Shown piece after piece: positions 11,201 to 23,200 of a DNA stretch of 64,000 nucleotides. Position 1 is the stretch's first letter, and each line of letters opens with the position of its first letter. The DNA is from Panonychus citri (lineage: Eukaryota; Arthropoda; Arachnida; Trombidiformes; Tetranychidae). The translations under genes and the position numbers were made by a program. The DNA is taken from positions 1,882,501 to 1,946,500 of the forward strand of contig NW_026515433.1 of the NCBI RefSeq assembly GCF_014898815.1, written 5' to 3'. Below the pieces are notes generated by a model, which was not told the origin of the DNA, made no database searches, and saw only the letters and a program-made list of their open reading frames with translations.

Positions 11201-14200
11201 TCCAATTACGGTTGTTCTCACATGTAATGGATTAAGTGGATCAATCTTCTTTCAGCTGTGAATCCACTTGGAGGAACAAATTCATTCGGTATTGAATCAT
11301 GAGTCTTTTGTCAAAGGTTTCATAGAATTCATCTTCGGTTAACTTTTGTTGAGCGTATTTTGTAATGATGCGAAATTTTCTCCTTGTTTTTCTAATTCTT
11401 TTTGGTGGAAGTAGTAATAGTTCAAAACGGATAACACTTTGTACTCTTTGTCTTTACAATTCGCAAGATGATGTAAGATGTCATAGTATTTTCCATACTC
11501 TTCACAGTTGTAGGATCGGCACTTCAATTAGGCGACTGAACAGTGAAGATTCTTCACTGTTTAGTCCCATTGTTTTCGTTAGCGATGATAGTGGGCACTT
11601 AATACACAGGAAGTGTTTGTTGTCAAGTTTTTCTAGATCTGGATTCATGTTTCCTTTCATTCTATGGTCCAAAGAATAGAGAAGAATGATACAGTATCGG
11701 CAGTAGAATGATTTACATTCTGAACATTTCATTGGGTTCACGGGAATGTGATTACAGAATTTGCAGGCTAATGAAGTTAACATGTTGACTTGGCTCATGT
11801 TTGGTTTCTCATGTAAAACTAGTCCTGGGAGATAGAAAACGACAGGTACGCTTCTCCATTCATCACCGAAAGTTCTGACCAGTTTATCCATGACCATTTC
11901 GTTCAACCATTTGTCTTGAACTTTCCAGATTTTTCCTTGCATTTCCATTTCCAATGAAGCTTGACACTTTCTTGACAATTGATTTATCGGATTTGGAGAA
12001 AATGTTGATTGACCTGAGGTGAAGATTCTTCTCCTCAGGAGCAACTAATTTGCTCTGTTTAAACACTTTGTAGGTTTTTAACTTTAAATTTGTTAAATTT
12101 ATCTTGTCAATTCAATCAAAATATGGTGAAGATTCTTCACGTTTTTGATTCACAAATAAGAATAATACAAAATCAGAATTTTGGACACAAAGAAACATTG
12201 TTACAATTTGTTGAACTTGATTGATGAGCAATTAGCACAATAATCAAGGTTAATTAAAAGAGAATAGAATATTCAAAAAAAATTTCTATTCTGCGCATGA
12301 TTTGTTTCTATGGTTACGCTGTGTTAGCTTTTTCTCGTTAGCTTGTTTACTCTCTAGTATTAATTGTGACGGTGATTAAAGGATTAAGAGAAAGACTCTT
12401 TCTCTCAATTGATTAATCTATTTTCTAAATTGTGCTTAATAAGGGTTTAAGTGATTAATTGTTAAAAGGGGTTGAAAATTGTTAGTATTAAAAGTAGTGT
12501 TTCTTTTACTTCATCGGGTGAAGATTCTTCACTCGATGACGTTCCGAATACGAAGTGGGCAAGAGAACAATTGATTTAATTTTGTTTTCTCGGTCTTCTT
12601 TCCATTTGATGTGTTGGCCAAATACGTTTCTTTCGAGTCTTCTTCCTTGTATTTGCACTATTCACATCACTTTCTTCCACTTCGGTTTCACTTGATTCGT
12701 TGAAATTTATTGTTTGTTGAGCTGTGTTTGGTTGATTGTTCAATTGTATGTTCGGTTGATTATAAAGCTGAATATTAGGGTTTCTGATTTGATTGTTTAG
12801 ATGAATATTTGGTTGATTGTAAAGTTGAATGTTTGTTGCACATGGAACCATGGAGGAAGATTCTTCCTCTGTTGGTTCTGACACTAATTGTTGTTGACTA
12901 GTTGTTTCATTCATAACAGTTTGATCAATTTGTTGTGATTGATTAGATGGTTGTTGTTGCGGTATTGTAACTGGTAACGTAACTGTAATCGGTTCAGTTT
13001 CTTGTTCCAATGGTTGACTTGTTTCAGGTGATGAAGATTCTTCATCACTACACTGTACATTTTCATGTGATTTTTCATTTGATGCTGATTGTTTAGATGA
13101 GGAAGATTCTTCCTCATTCACTACAATAGGATGTTTCTTGAGGAGAATTTCATGATTTGATGATTTAGGTAAATTTGCTTTCTTTATACGATCATAATTT
13201 AGAACTTTCACTTGTCCATTATAAACGTTGATAATTTTAGCGGCTGATTCATATGGTTGTAATACAATGAATTTGCCAAAGAATTTTCTTTTTGTAATTT
13301 TAGCACCAGTGGTATAAGGTACGGGTTTGATTCGCACGATATCACCACGTTCATATGATGGTTCTTTTAATGTTTCATTTCGTTTGAAAGCTGATTGCTC
13401 AGAAGAGTGGATGATTTTCTCTCTTACCTCCTCTCTTGCTTGATGAATGTTTTCTTCTTTATAAAGTGGATCAATTTCCAATTCATTATGAGCTAAGGTT
13501 CTTGGCTCATAATTCAGGAGTAGTTGAAATGGTGATTTACCAAGATTTGGTTTAATCGAAACATTATAACTATAAACTAGAGCTTGAAAGTTTTTATCCC
13601 ATTCACATTCATTTTCTGTATAAATGGTAATTCTTGTTTTAATAATACCGTTGAGTCTTTCGACTAATCCATTTGTTTGAGGGTGATAGACCGTGGAATT
13701 AAGAGTCTTAATTCCATGGCTCTGAACAAATTCAAGAACTTCTTTGCGGTGAAAATTTGTCCATTATCAGTTTGAATGATTTTAGGTCGACCGAATTGAT
13801 GAATTATACCTTCGATGAACACTATTACGTCTTTTGATGATCCTTTCTTGAATGGCTTTGCCACACCGAAACGAGTTAAAACGTCGATTGCGACAAGAGC
13901 ATATTTGTTACCACTTTTAGATGTAGGGAAAGGTCCAATCATATCAATTTGAATCCTTTCAAACGGAGTGTTAGTACAGGCATTGGTTTTGCTTTACCTT
14001 CTTTGTAAGTTTTGAATTTGAACTCCTGGCATTTTCACAACCAGATACTTTCTCTTTAATAATATCTTCCATGTTTGGGAACCAGAAATCTAATGCTATC
14101 TTTTGAAAGGTCGGCTTAGTACCGAAATGACCAGCTTCAATAGAGTTGTGGTATTGATTGAAAATTTTGTTGATTAGTGAATCAGGGAGATAGAAACGGC

Positions 14201-17200
14201 AGCTTCTGTCGTTTCTTAATGCGTACAGAATTCCATCTCTGACTTGAAATTTTCGAGTCATTCTTCCTTCTCTTAACTCTTCTTTGATCATATTACATCT
14301 TGAATCGTTAAGTTGATGAGTAATTAATTCAGATTGATTACCTTTTTCGAGATTTGGTGTTTTACATGAACGGATGAACATCTTTGCTTGTTCTCGGTCC
14401 AATACATCGAATTGACGAACGAAACCTAAAAGAATCTTTTGGGTTTCGTTCTCAACTATTCTTGTTTCTTCTAGTAGTTCCATGTCTTCCAATAAAACAT
14501 CGTCTTTATCAGGATAAACACAATTTAAATATCGATCGTAGTGATCATCTTCCATTTCACCTTTTGTTTATGGGACCACTCGTTGGAACGGGAAAACAAT
14601 CCGCTGGATGTTTTCTCCTTTAGATATTCAACATCAAAATCAAACTCGGCTAAATCGTTTTGCCATCTCATGATTCTGGTTACTTTAAATCTTGTTTTCT
14701 TGAGTTCACACAGGGCACAATGATCAGTCACAACTGTGAACTTTTTATGTCGTAGTAGATGAGCGAATTTTCGACAGGCATATACCACAGCAGCACATTC
14801 TTTTTCGGTGACTCTGTAGGCATATTGATATTTTTAGTTTGCAGCCGAAGAAGTAAATCGATTCCAATTTCCATCTTCGTCTTTTTGAGTTAGAATACCT
14901 CCGATTGCTACAGCTGAGGCATCAACGAATAATTTAGTTTCACGATTTGGATAGAAATGCGTTAACAAACACTTCTTGGTTAACGCTTCCTTGAGCTTTT
15001 CCCAACTTTTCAGTTGTTCACCTTTAATTTCAAATGAAATACTTTTGTACTTGTTTTGTACTAATTCTTGTAGAGGAGCTGCAATGGCAAAATTTTCGAT
15101 GAAGCAGCCAAAGTAGTTGAATAAACCAAGATGAGAACGGATTTGAGAATAAGAGCTGGGAGGATTAAGATTCTTAATCCTCTCTATCTTTTTAGGATCA
15201 GGTTGGACATTCTTACCAGACACTAAATGTCCTAAACACACAAATGAAGTAACACCAGCTTGTAGCTTTTCAATGCGATTTTTAAAGCCGTAAACTTTGA
15301 GAGCTTTAATAACCTTTTTCATGTTCTCACATAATTGTTCAATTGTTTTTCCGTAGATGACAATGTCATCAAAATAGCCAAAACAGCAGGTATATTTTAA
15401 ATCACCTAATACTTTGTTAATCACTTCCTGAAAATAGGAAGGAGCATCAGCTAGACCCATTGGAAGACGTCTGTATCTGTAGACTCCATCTTCGGTAACA
15501 AAATTTGTTTTATCCCTCTCCTCAGGAGGTATTTCAAGTTGATAATAGCCTTGGGCTAGGTCTAGTGTAGTAAAAAATTTATTACCTTTTAATTGATTTA
15601 TGGCATCATCAATGTTAGGCATTGGAAATTGACGTTTATTGATGAGTTTGTTTAATTCGATGTAAGATGTTACCATTCGCCAGGTTCCATTTGGCTTTGG
15701 TACGACGAAAGCAGGAGCACCACCTCCGGTGTCCGAATTTTCAATGATTCCATTTTCTTTGAATTCACGAATAATTTTTCTCATTTCTTCTCGCATCTTT
15801 TCGCTTGATCGAAATGGTTTACACTTTGGAATATCTTTGTTACCTATGTCAATCTTGAAATTGGTGACATGAGCAGGAACACAACCTAAGTCATATTTGG
15901 TAGAGGAGAAAGAAGCTTTCTCCTCTATCAGGACTTGATAGATTTTTCTTTTATCTTCTTGAGATAATTCAGGATTGATTTGAGCATATAAACGTTGATT
16001 CACATTGTTTATATCTTCTGGTAAATCGATTGAGTTTTCTTGGAATTCCTCAATATGATTAATCAAATTTGAAGAATCAAGAGGATATTCATGATGAAAG
16101 AATTTCACAAAATTTACTTTGGGTTTACTGGGTAATGAGTTGATGTGGTTGATTGGTAAATGAACTAACTTTTTCATATCAAATGATTCATCATACCATT
16201 TTGTTAATAGTCTATGGACATCACATAGATCAGGAATTTCCAATTTAATGTTGTATTTGTTGTTTAAATTGAATTGATATAAGTCATAGGGTTGACGAGG
16301 ACCACGAGCCTTAATGATTAACTCGGTGTACTTGATGATGTTTTCACCTAAGATGATGTCATTGGATAAGTCATCAATGACATAAGCAGCCATAATTGTT
16401 GATTCATTTCCTTTGCACACTTTTATTGGTACAAAGTATTCACAATTAACTGTTGACGTGTTGATTGCTTGGAATTTAACACTGAAAGGGTAGGCTAGTA
16501 AACCAATTCTGCTGGCAATAGCTCTGTTGATTAGAGTTGTACAGGCCCCAGTATCGATGAGACCTCGAACTTTAACATTATTGAAATTAAAAGTTACCAT
16601 TGGAAATCGCAATTCATCCGACATTTGCACTGAATTGGTTCCAACCATTAATTTAGCGACGTTGATAACATGATTATTTTCATTGACTGGTTGATCAAAT
16701 TCAACATAATTCACATTTTGATTTGATACCAATTGTTGTTGATTTGGGTTGACTTGTTGATTTGAACTTGGGTTGGAAGAGATGCTCTTCTGACCCTCAT
16801 TCGCTGGGTTGAATCTGCATCTTTCATTACTATGAGTACTTGACTTGCATCTATCGCACCAATATTTTCCTTGGTATTGATTAGATGGACGATTGTTGTT
16901 GTTACCATTTAAATTTGTGTTGATTGGACGGTTACCACTCTGAGGTTGAGATACTTGACCTTGTTGGTTACCTTGTTGTTGTTGTTGTTGTTGATTACGG
17001 TATAAGGGTCGTTTTGGGGTGACACTTATAACACTTTGACTTTGTTGAGTTGATTTGATTGGGGTTTTAGACTTTGCCAAATACCAATCACTTTTGTTTT
17101 AGCGATTCTAGATCAAAAATTGTCTCTTTCTCTGGAATGATTTCATTTTGGATTTCCACAGGTAGAGTTCCAGCGACAAGGATAGAGATTTCTCTATCCT

Positions 17201-20200
17201 TGGCGTCAGGACAAATGACTTTTATTGAACTTTCGATTTTCTTGAAAAATTCAACTGGATTTTCATTGGTTGAATATTTCTTTTGTAAAACAGTGTATAA
17301 AGCTTCTGTTATCTCTGTTTTATTTATTGTTGAATTTAAAAGCTTCTCTTTCCAGTTATCGTAGGAAAGTAGATGATTTTCTTGACTTATTTTCTCAGCT
17401 ATTTTTCTTGGCTCACCTTCGAGGACAACAGTGATATGATCGATCCATGTTTCCTTTAATGGGTCCAATATTCGTAGGTCAAACTCCATTGTTTCGAGGA
17501 ATTGAGCAAACGTTTGTTGAATTGAATTGTTAGGCCATCTTCCTATTAATACGGTAAAGGGCATTTTGAGCAGGTAACGGTAATTTAGATTTGGGATCAG
17601 GGATTCACAAGACTCTTGTTGCAAATCTCTCTGGTTTACAATAGCGATTAAATAACATGAAGGCTTGAGCTATTGGTATGTTGAATTGTTGTAGTTGATT
17701 TTCTTTGATGAACATTAGAGTGTCAATTGATCTCACTCCATTTTCCAATAATTTGATTATCGTTTGATGATCGCAGCCCATTTTCCTAAGCTCGATACCA
17801 TCTTCCCATTTATATTCGATTTTTTGTAGAATATCGACATCATTTTCATGATCAGATATGATGTGATTTTCGTAAAGGTGTTGAATTAGATGAGCGTCTA
17901 TTATTTCTCTTAATAGCATCTCATTGTTTTTACTATTGACTTTTGAGACTCCCCATTCAGAAGCTAAATTGATGAGCTCATTACGGGTAAGCTTTTCATT
18001 GGTTTGTCGATTCTTTTCTCGTTGTTGTTGTTCAACCTCGTTCATTTTTATCTTTAGATCGGGTTGCACTTTGTGTGTAGATTGAAAATCTGTTGTATCG
18101 TGAATGAGTGAAAGACTCGGTTGTAACTCTTCACTCAGATTAAGTTTGATTAATGTTTCTTGAGATAACTCAAGATCAGAATCTGTATGGTCTGAAATCT
18201 TGGGTTGGGTTTTGGGTTTACAATGTTTTGGATAAGGGGTAAGAGAGGAAGGTGAAGATTCTTTACCTCTTCTCTCTTAATTAGAGGATTGTTTTTAAGC
18301 TTATGAATTAAGATGTACCAGGTAATTTGGTTTTAACTTATTTGAGCTTGGTTAAGCTAAATTGTTGGTATAGATTCTTCACCTTACAATTTAGTTTACA
18401 AAAGAATTGGGTAATTGTTGTATTGAGAAGCACAAGGTAATTTTGTTTTCCTCAATGGGTTTGGGTGTATTAAATTGTGGGTATAGATTCTCTACCTTAC
18501 AATTTAATTTTACAATTTGATTTGGTTGTCAATGTTTACCAGTTTATTTGGATGACTTTGACTATTAAGGTTTTTTTTTTGGGTAAATCAGTTTGTAGGT
18601 TTAACTTCTTTATCTTACAAGCTAATTTTAAATTGATTGAATGAATTTGGTTGATGAATTAAAGTTGATGTTAAGATGTACCAGTTTGTTTGGATGAACT
18701 TAACTTGAATGAATTAGGATGATTGTGGGTGAAGATTCTTCACCTCACAATTTACAATTGATTTGGTAATTGATTGAATATTAAGACGTACCAGGTTGTT
18801 TGTATTATCTTAATTTGAAATTAGGTAAAGGAGACAATTGATCTTACTTTGCAATTGGACCTTTAGATTTGGCTTCTTTAAGAAGAATGTAGATTGTTGT
18901 ACTTAGTAACAAGGTTATATTCTGAACCACGTTGACCAGTTTAGTTGTTTTGATGAATGATCAGGTTGAGATGGACAGAGAGATTCTTCTCTTTGTCTGT
19001 CTTCAGACTTGATGAATTATTGGATCTCTCAAGGTGACCTTCAGAACCTCCGAACCGCACACCGATCAATATTGTAACAATATCGATTTCACTTAGAACT
19101 AAATTCTATAGATGTCAAAGCCGAGACTATGAAGAATCTTCAAAGTCTTGTAGTGTTTTATTCACCGTAGGAAACAGGAAAGAAGACGCACCAGAGGAAG
19201 AATCTTCCTTGGTCACTTATATTTCTTGAAGCGATGAAATGGGTTTGGTTTCTCGCACAAGAAGAAGCTAAATTGTTTAAGATAGCGAAGTCATCTCCAC
19301 CATTTTGTTAGGATTTCTATGCGAGAGCTCAGTATAAAGATCGTATCGGAACAAAATAACTTTATTGAAACACTAATTGAAGAGGCTTTAGTTGGTGGTA
19401 GTTTTAAGGGTGGTTTAGATAGAAAGCACAATGAGAGATTTTGAATAGGGTTAATTAAAGGACATAAGGGTAAAGGTTAAGGGTTTAAGGATTAACCTTG
19501 AATGACAAAATATTAACTATTAATGTAATGTTAATGGAATGTGTTTGTAATTGAAAAGGTTTTATTTATACTTTAAACAATGAGTCCCTAGAGATAAATG
19601 TGATGTAAGCAATGATTGAGAGGGACGATGTACTAATTACAGCAAAAATAAAGCTAATCCCCTAACAATTATCACCAAGAAATATCTAACATTTAAATTC
19701 AGTTGGATTCAAGGGAAAGAAAAATCAATTAACTGGGATTCATTTTCTCACAATTGTTACAACTTTTGTTCCTGGAAAAAAAATATTCATCACAATCAAA
19801 ATTCAATTTAGCCAAATGTTAATTACATATCAGAAATGATCATAATTCCAGTTAAACTCTGACCATTTAGCTCAACACTTAATTCAACCATTGGACAATC
19901 TAATTTGCTTACATTTCCTATTGTCATTGTAAATTTTAATTCAAAATTCATGTTAATTGTTAATTTAAATTCAGTTTCAAGGTCACTTGAAATAATAACA
20001 AATCGAGTCGAGCTGAAAAAAATGATTATCTTATTGCAAAATCTTTGCAACATTCAATTCATTTTACCATCGAAAGAAAACAAAATTAACTAATCATTAT
20101 GATGGAAAACAAAATTTAAACTACAATGTATTGGATCTTCATGATTATTAATCTAATTTTCAAATTCGATTCTCTTTCTCTCTTTTTCACCACTAGAATT

Positions 20201-23200
20201 CAAGTTAATTGTTGGACAACCGATTCTCATGACGAATCAATTATCATATCCAATGAACATAATTTACCATTCTAATTATAATCTATGTCCACGATTCGTG
20301 AACAACTTATTAGTCCAAACAATTTAGATCGTTTAATGATATTTCACAATCTAATAGAAAATGATGATTGGTCAGTAATTTGATATCGATTAAGTTTTTC
20401 AAATACTAATCATGGCTTTGAATTAATCTGAGTAACAATTAAGTTTAACCGATAACAATCAATCAATGAGCAAAAAGGTAATACAATTTATGGAAAAGTA
20501 TAAAAAACTGATTCAATCAATTGATTGAGTTTTTTAGTCTGTTGTTTGTTTTCAATGTGATCGATTTACTTGAAAAGTTAATTGTTACAATTAATTAATT
20601 CTTACCTTTCTTACTGAGTAAACGTTTCCATCGGAACCACGATTCTGATTGAAGACCCGTTCCTGAGGTGGAATTGGTTTAGGCACTTGAATGAGCTTCG
20701 GATTTTTGGGTAAACCAGCTGAGTAATTAACCAATTCAATTATTAATTAGTTGGTATTCTAATTGTGTTGATCAACTTTAATTGTCTTACCTGCAGTTGC
20801 ATCAACTGATAATGTCCTGTTATCCTCACCATAGGAATTAACTGCAACCAAAGTGTAATTACCAAGTATTTTTGTTCCTGTTGTTTGAATTTCTAGACAA
20901 CCTGAGTAACAATCAAGTTAATTGTCAACAATTAGTAATTTAAATTAAATGTAATGAGAAATAAAAAAAGAAAATTTTTCTTGTCCTAATTGCTTTTCAA
21001 CCGAAAACAATGTTTACCAAGTTAATCAAATACATTGACAGTAGTTTACTAATTAGTTAAATTGTAATCATGTTAAATATTCAATGTATCACAATTAAAA
21101 CTAATTTCTGGTGAAAATAAAACATAGTATTTACTTTGAAAATGTTAATGATGATCACAATTAGCTAACAAATCACCAGAATTTAATAATCGTTTCATGA
21201 ATATTGATCAATCTAATAATCTAGATATTAATTGATTACTAAATCAGTAATCATATTGATCAAGACTTTTGATTAAATGGTAAACATTAAGCAAGAAGCT
21301 AAAATAAATACAAGATGATTCGGTAACAATTAACAGAGCAATGAAAAATTAACCTTAAAATCAGCTCAACGTGATGATGATTACGAAGCAAATCTTGAAA
21401 CAATTAACTAATCAAGATAATTACCTGACATTAGATGAGGATTTTTAGGTGATCTTATCTCGAGATCTTTAATTTCATCGTTAAACTTTAATTGTTTGCC
21501 ATTGAAGAACCACAATCGTTTTAATTTCGGTACACCAGTGATCCGATAATTAAGACACAGATGAAATTTAGCTTGAGATTCAAACGTTTCGATACGAGGT
21601 TTACCTAAATTGTCACAACAATTAGTCAACAATTAGAGACCAAAACAAAAAGGAAACATGAAAAAAAGTAAACAAAATAATTAGTTAACATTAAACTTTA
21701 ATTGTGTTAATTTTGTAACTCATTTGATTGTTGAATTGATATTAATTAGTTTCTATGATTGTCTTAATCAATGAACTTTAATTTTTTTCATAAATGAATT
21801 TTATTTTTGTTCACTAATCAAGGTTAGTGTTTAGCTTGATAACAATTAACGATTCTTATTATTATTATTTAAATTGTGATCATTATGATTATTATTACAA
21901 TTAACTATTGACCTTGTCATTTATTAATGATAATCATTTTGATTAGTATAATTTAAGCCTTGAGAGTTACAGTTTTTAAATTAAATACGATGACGATGAT
22001 TGTTTAAATTGTTTTGTCATTTTAATCACAATTAATATTAATAATTAAATCTCTTGGTAACCAGGATAACAAAACCAAATGAAAAATTGTATTAGTCTTG
22101 ATTAACTGATTAAAAGATGATGATAATCAATGATCATCACCAATTCAAAATCAATCACAATTTAATCATAATGATTAATTTAAATCAATCAACAACAATC
22201 AACTTCATCATATTGATAACGAGACTGAAAACTTTTCAATAATAATAATAAGGAAGAGATTGAATTATTGCCGAGTAATTTACTAATCACTAATCAATTG
22301 ATTTCTATTGAATATTTTTTTAAATCATTAAATCAGACAACTATCAACTCTTGAGGTAATTGTGATTAATTGAGAGTGTAATTGATTTGTTTCCAATCTC
22401 AACTATTAACCAACAATTAACATACATTTCTTAATAATGATAATGTGTCATTGATGATCAATAATCAATTTAATATTAAACTAATAGCGACCCAATAAAA
22501 ACCCAAAAAGTTATTAAAGTTCAGAATTGATTGATTGATAATTTGGTAAATTGTTTACTGATTGTTGTCTTGATTTACCTGCAATTTGAATTGTTGATTC
22601 ATCTTGAACTCGACCAACCATATTTTCACCAATACATTTAATTGACCCAATATCGGGTCCGGTTATGTTTTCAATGATCAATACATTTGCCTCTTTGGGA
22701 TTAGCAATTGTGATTAAGGAATAGGGTCGATTTAAATTAATTGGATCGGAGACATTGGTTAAAGTTAATCCAGTTCCAGGTGATTCTAATTGTGATTTAA
22801 GGAAAGACGAGGAAATCCTTGAGAAGGAATCATCGATTCTCCAGAAAACCCTGTAAAACAAATTAGATTAACTGTTAATCGTAATTAAGACAATCAAAAG
22901 TCAATTATGAACAATTAAATTACAACTGATTCTCTTGGCTATCATCATCATGATCTAGTAACAATTTAGTCAACCAAAACTTGGTTAATTATTCATGTAA
23001 CAAGTTGATAATATTGACGAGATGTTAACAGTAATTAATAAATCTTAAATCATGCAATCCTAATAATCAGCAATTAAGGTTAACACTAACACCCAATTGT
23101 AAATATTAATATGCACTCAAAAGGATTAAGTTGATTGTTTTTATGAAACTTGACATGATCGTTTAATTGTTTACTTTAAATTGATCATCAAAAAGTTAAT

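Larger units (their letters stand above)
9230..19667 (-). mobile_element. Full-length Ty3/gypsy LTR retrotransposon with two extra ORFs
   Basis: LTRs of 370 bp (9230-9599) and 362 bp (19306-19667) begin TGTTAG and end CTAACA. The flanks 9225-9229 and 19668-19672 are both ATTAT, a 5-bp target duplication. Coding strand is minus: leader 18070-19305, gag, zinc knuckle, aspartic protease, reverse transcriptase, RNase H, integrase (about 18069 down to 12576), then a RING/TRAF-like protein and a DEDDh exonuclease protein before the 3' LTR. RT before integrase defines Ty3/gypsy. Nearly every ORF carries frameshifts, and RNase H has one in-frame stop. It lies inside intron 10 of the Trk gene in the same orientation. 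No envelope-like membrane protein is seen in the extra region. The element also contains many short palindromes. Confidence 0.93.

Noticed and set aside
11219..12066. Envelope-like glycoprotein in the post-integrase region
   Set aside because: No signal peptide, membrane span or furin-type site is visible; Cys/His zinc-finger spacing is seen instead.
10850..13117. Heat-shock elements: several palindromes contain GAAnnTTC
   Set aside because: Other members of the same palindrome set (13695, 15160, 17177) lack GAAnnTTC but keep the inverted symmetry, so HSF binding does not explain the family.
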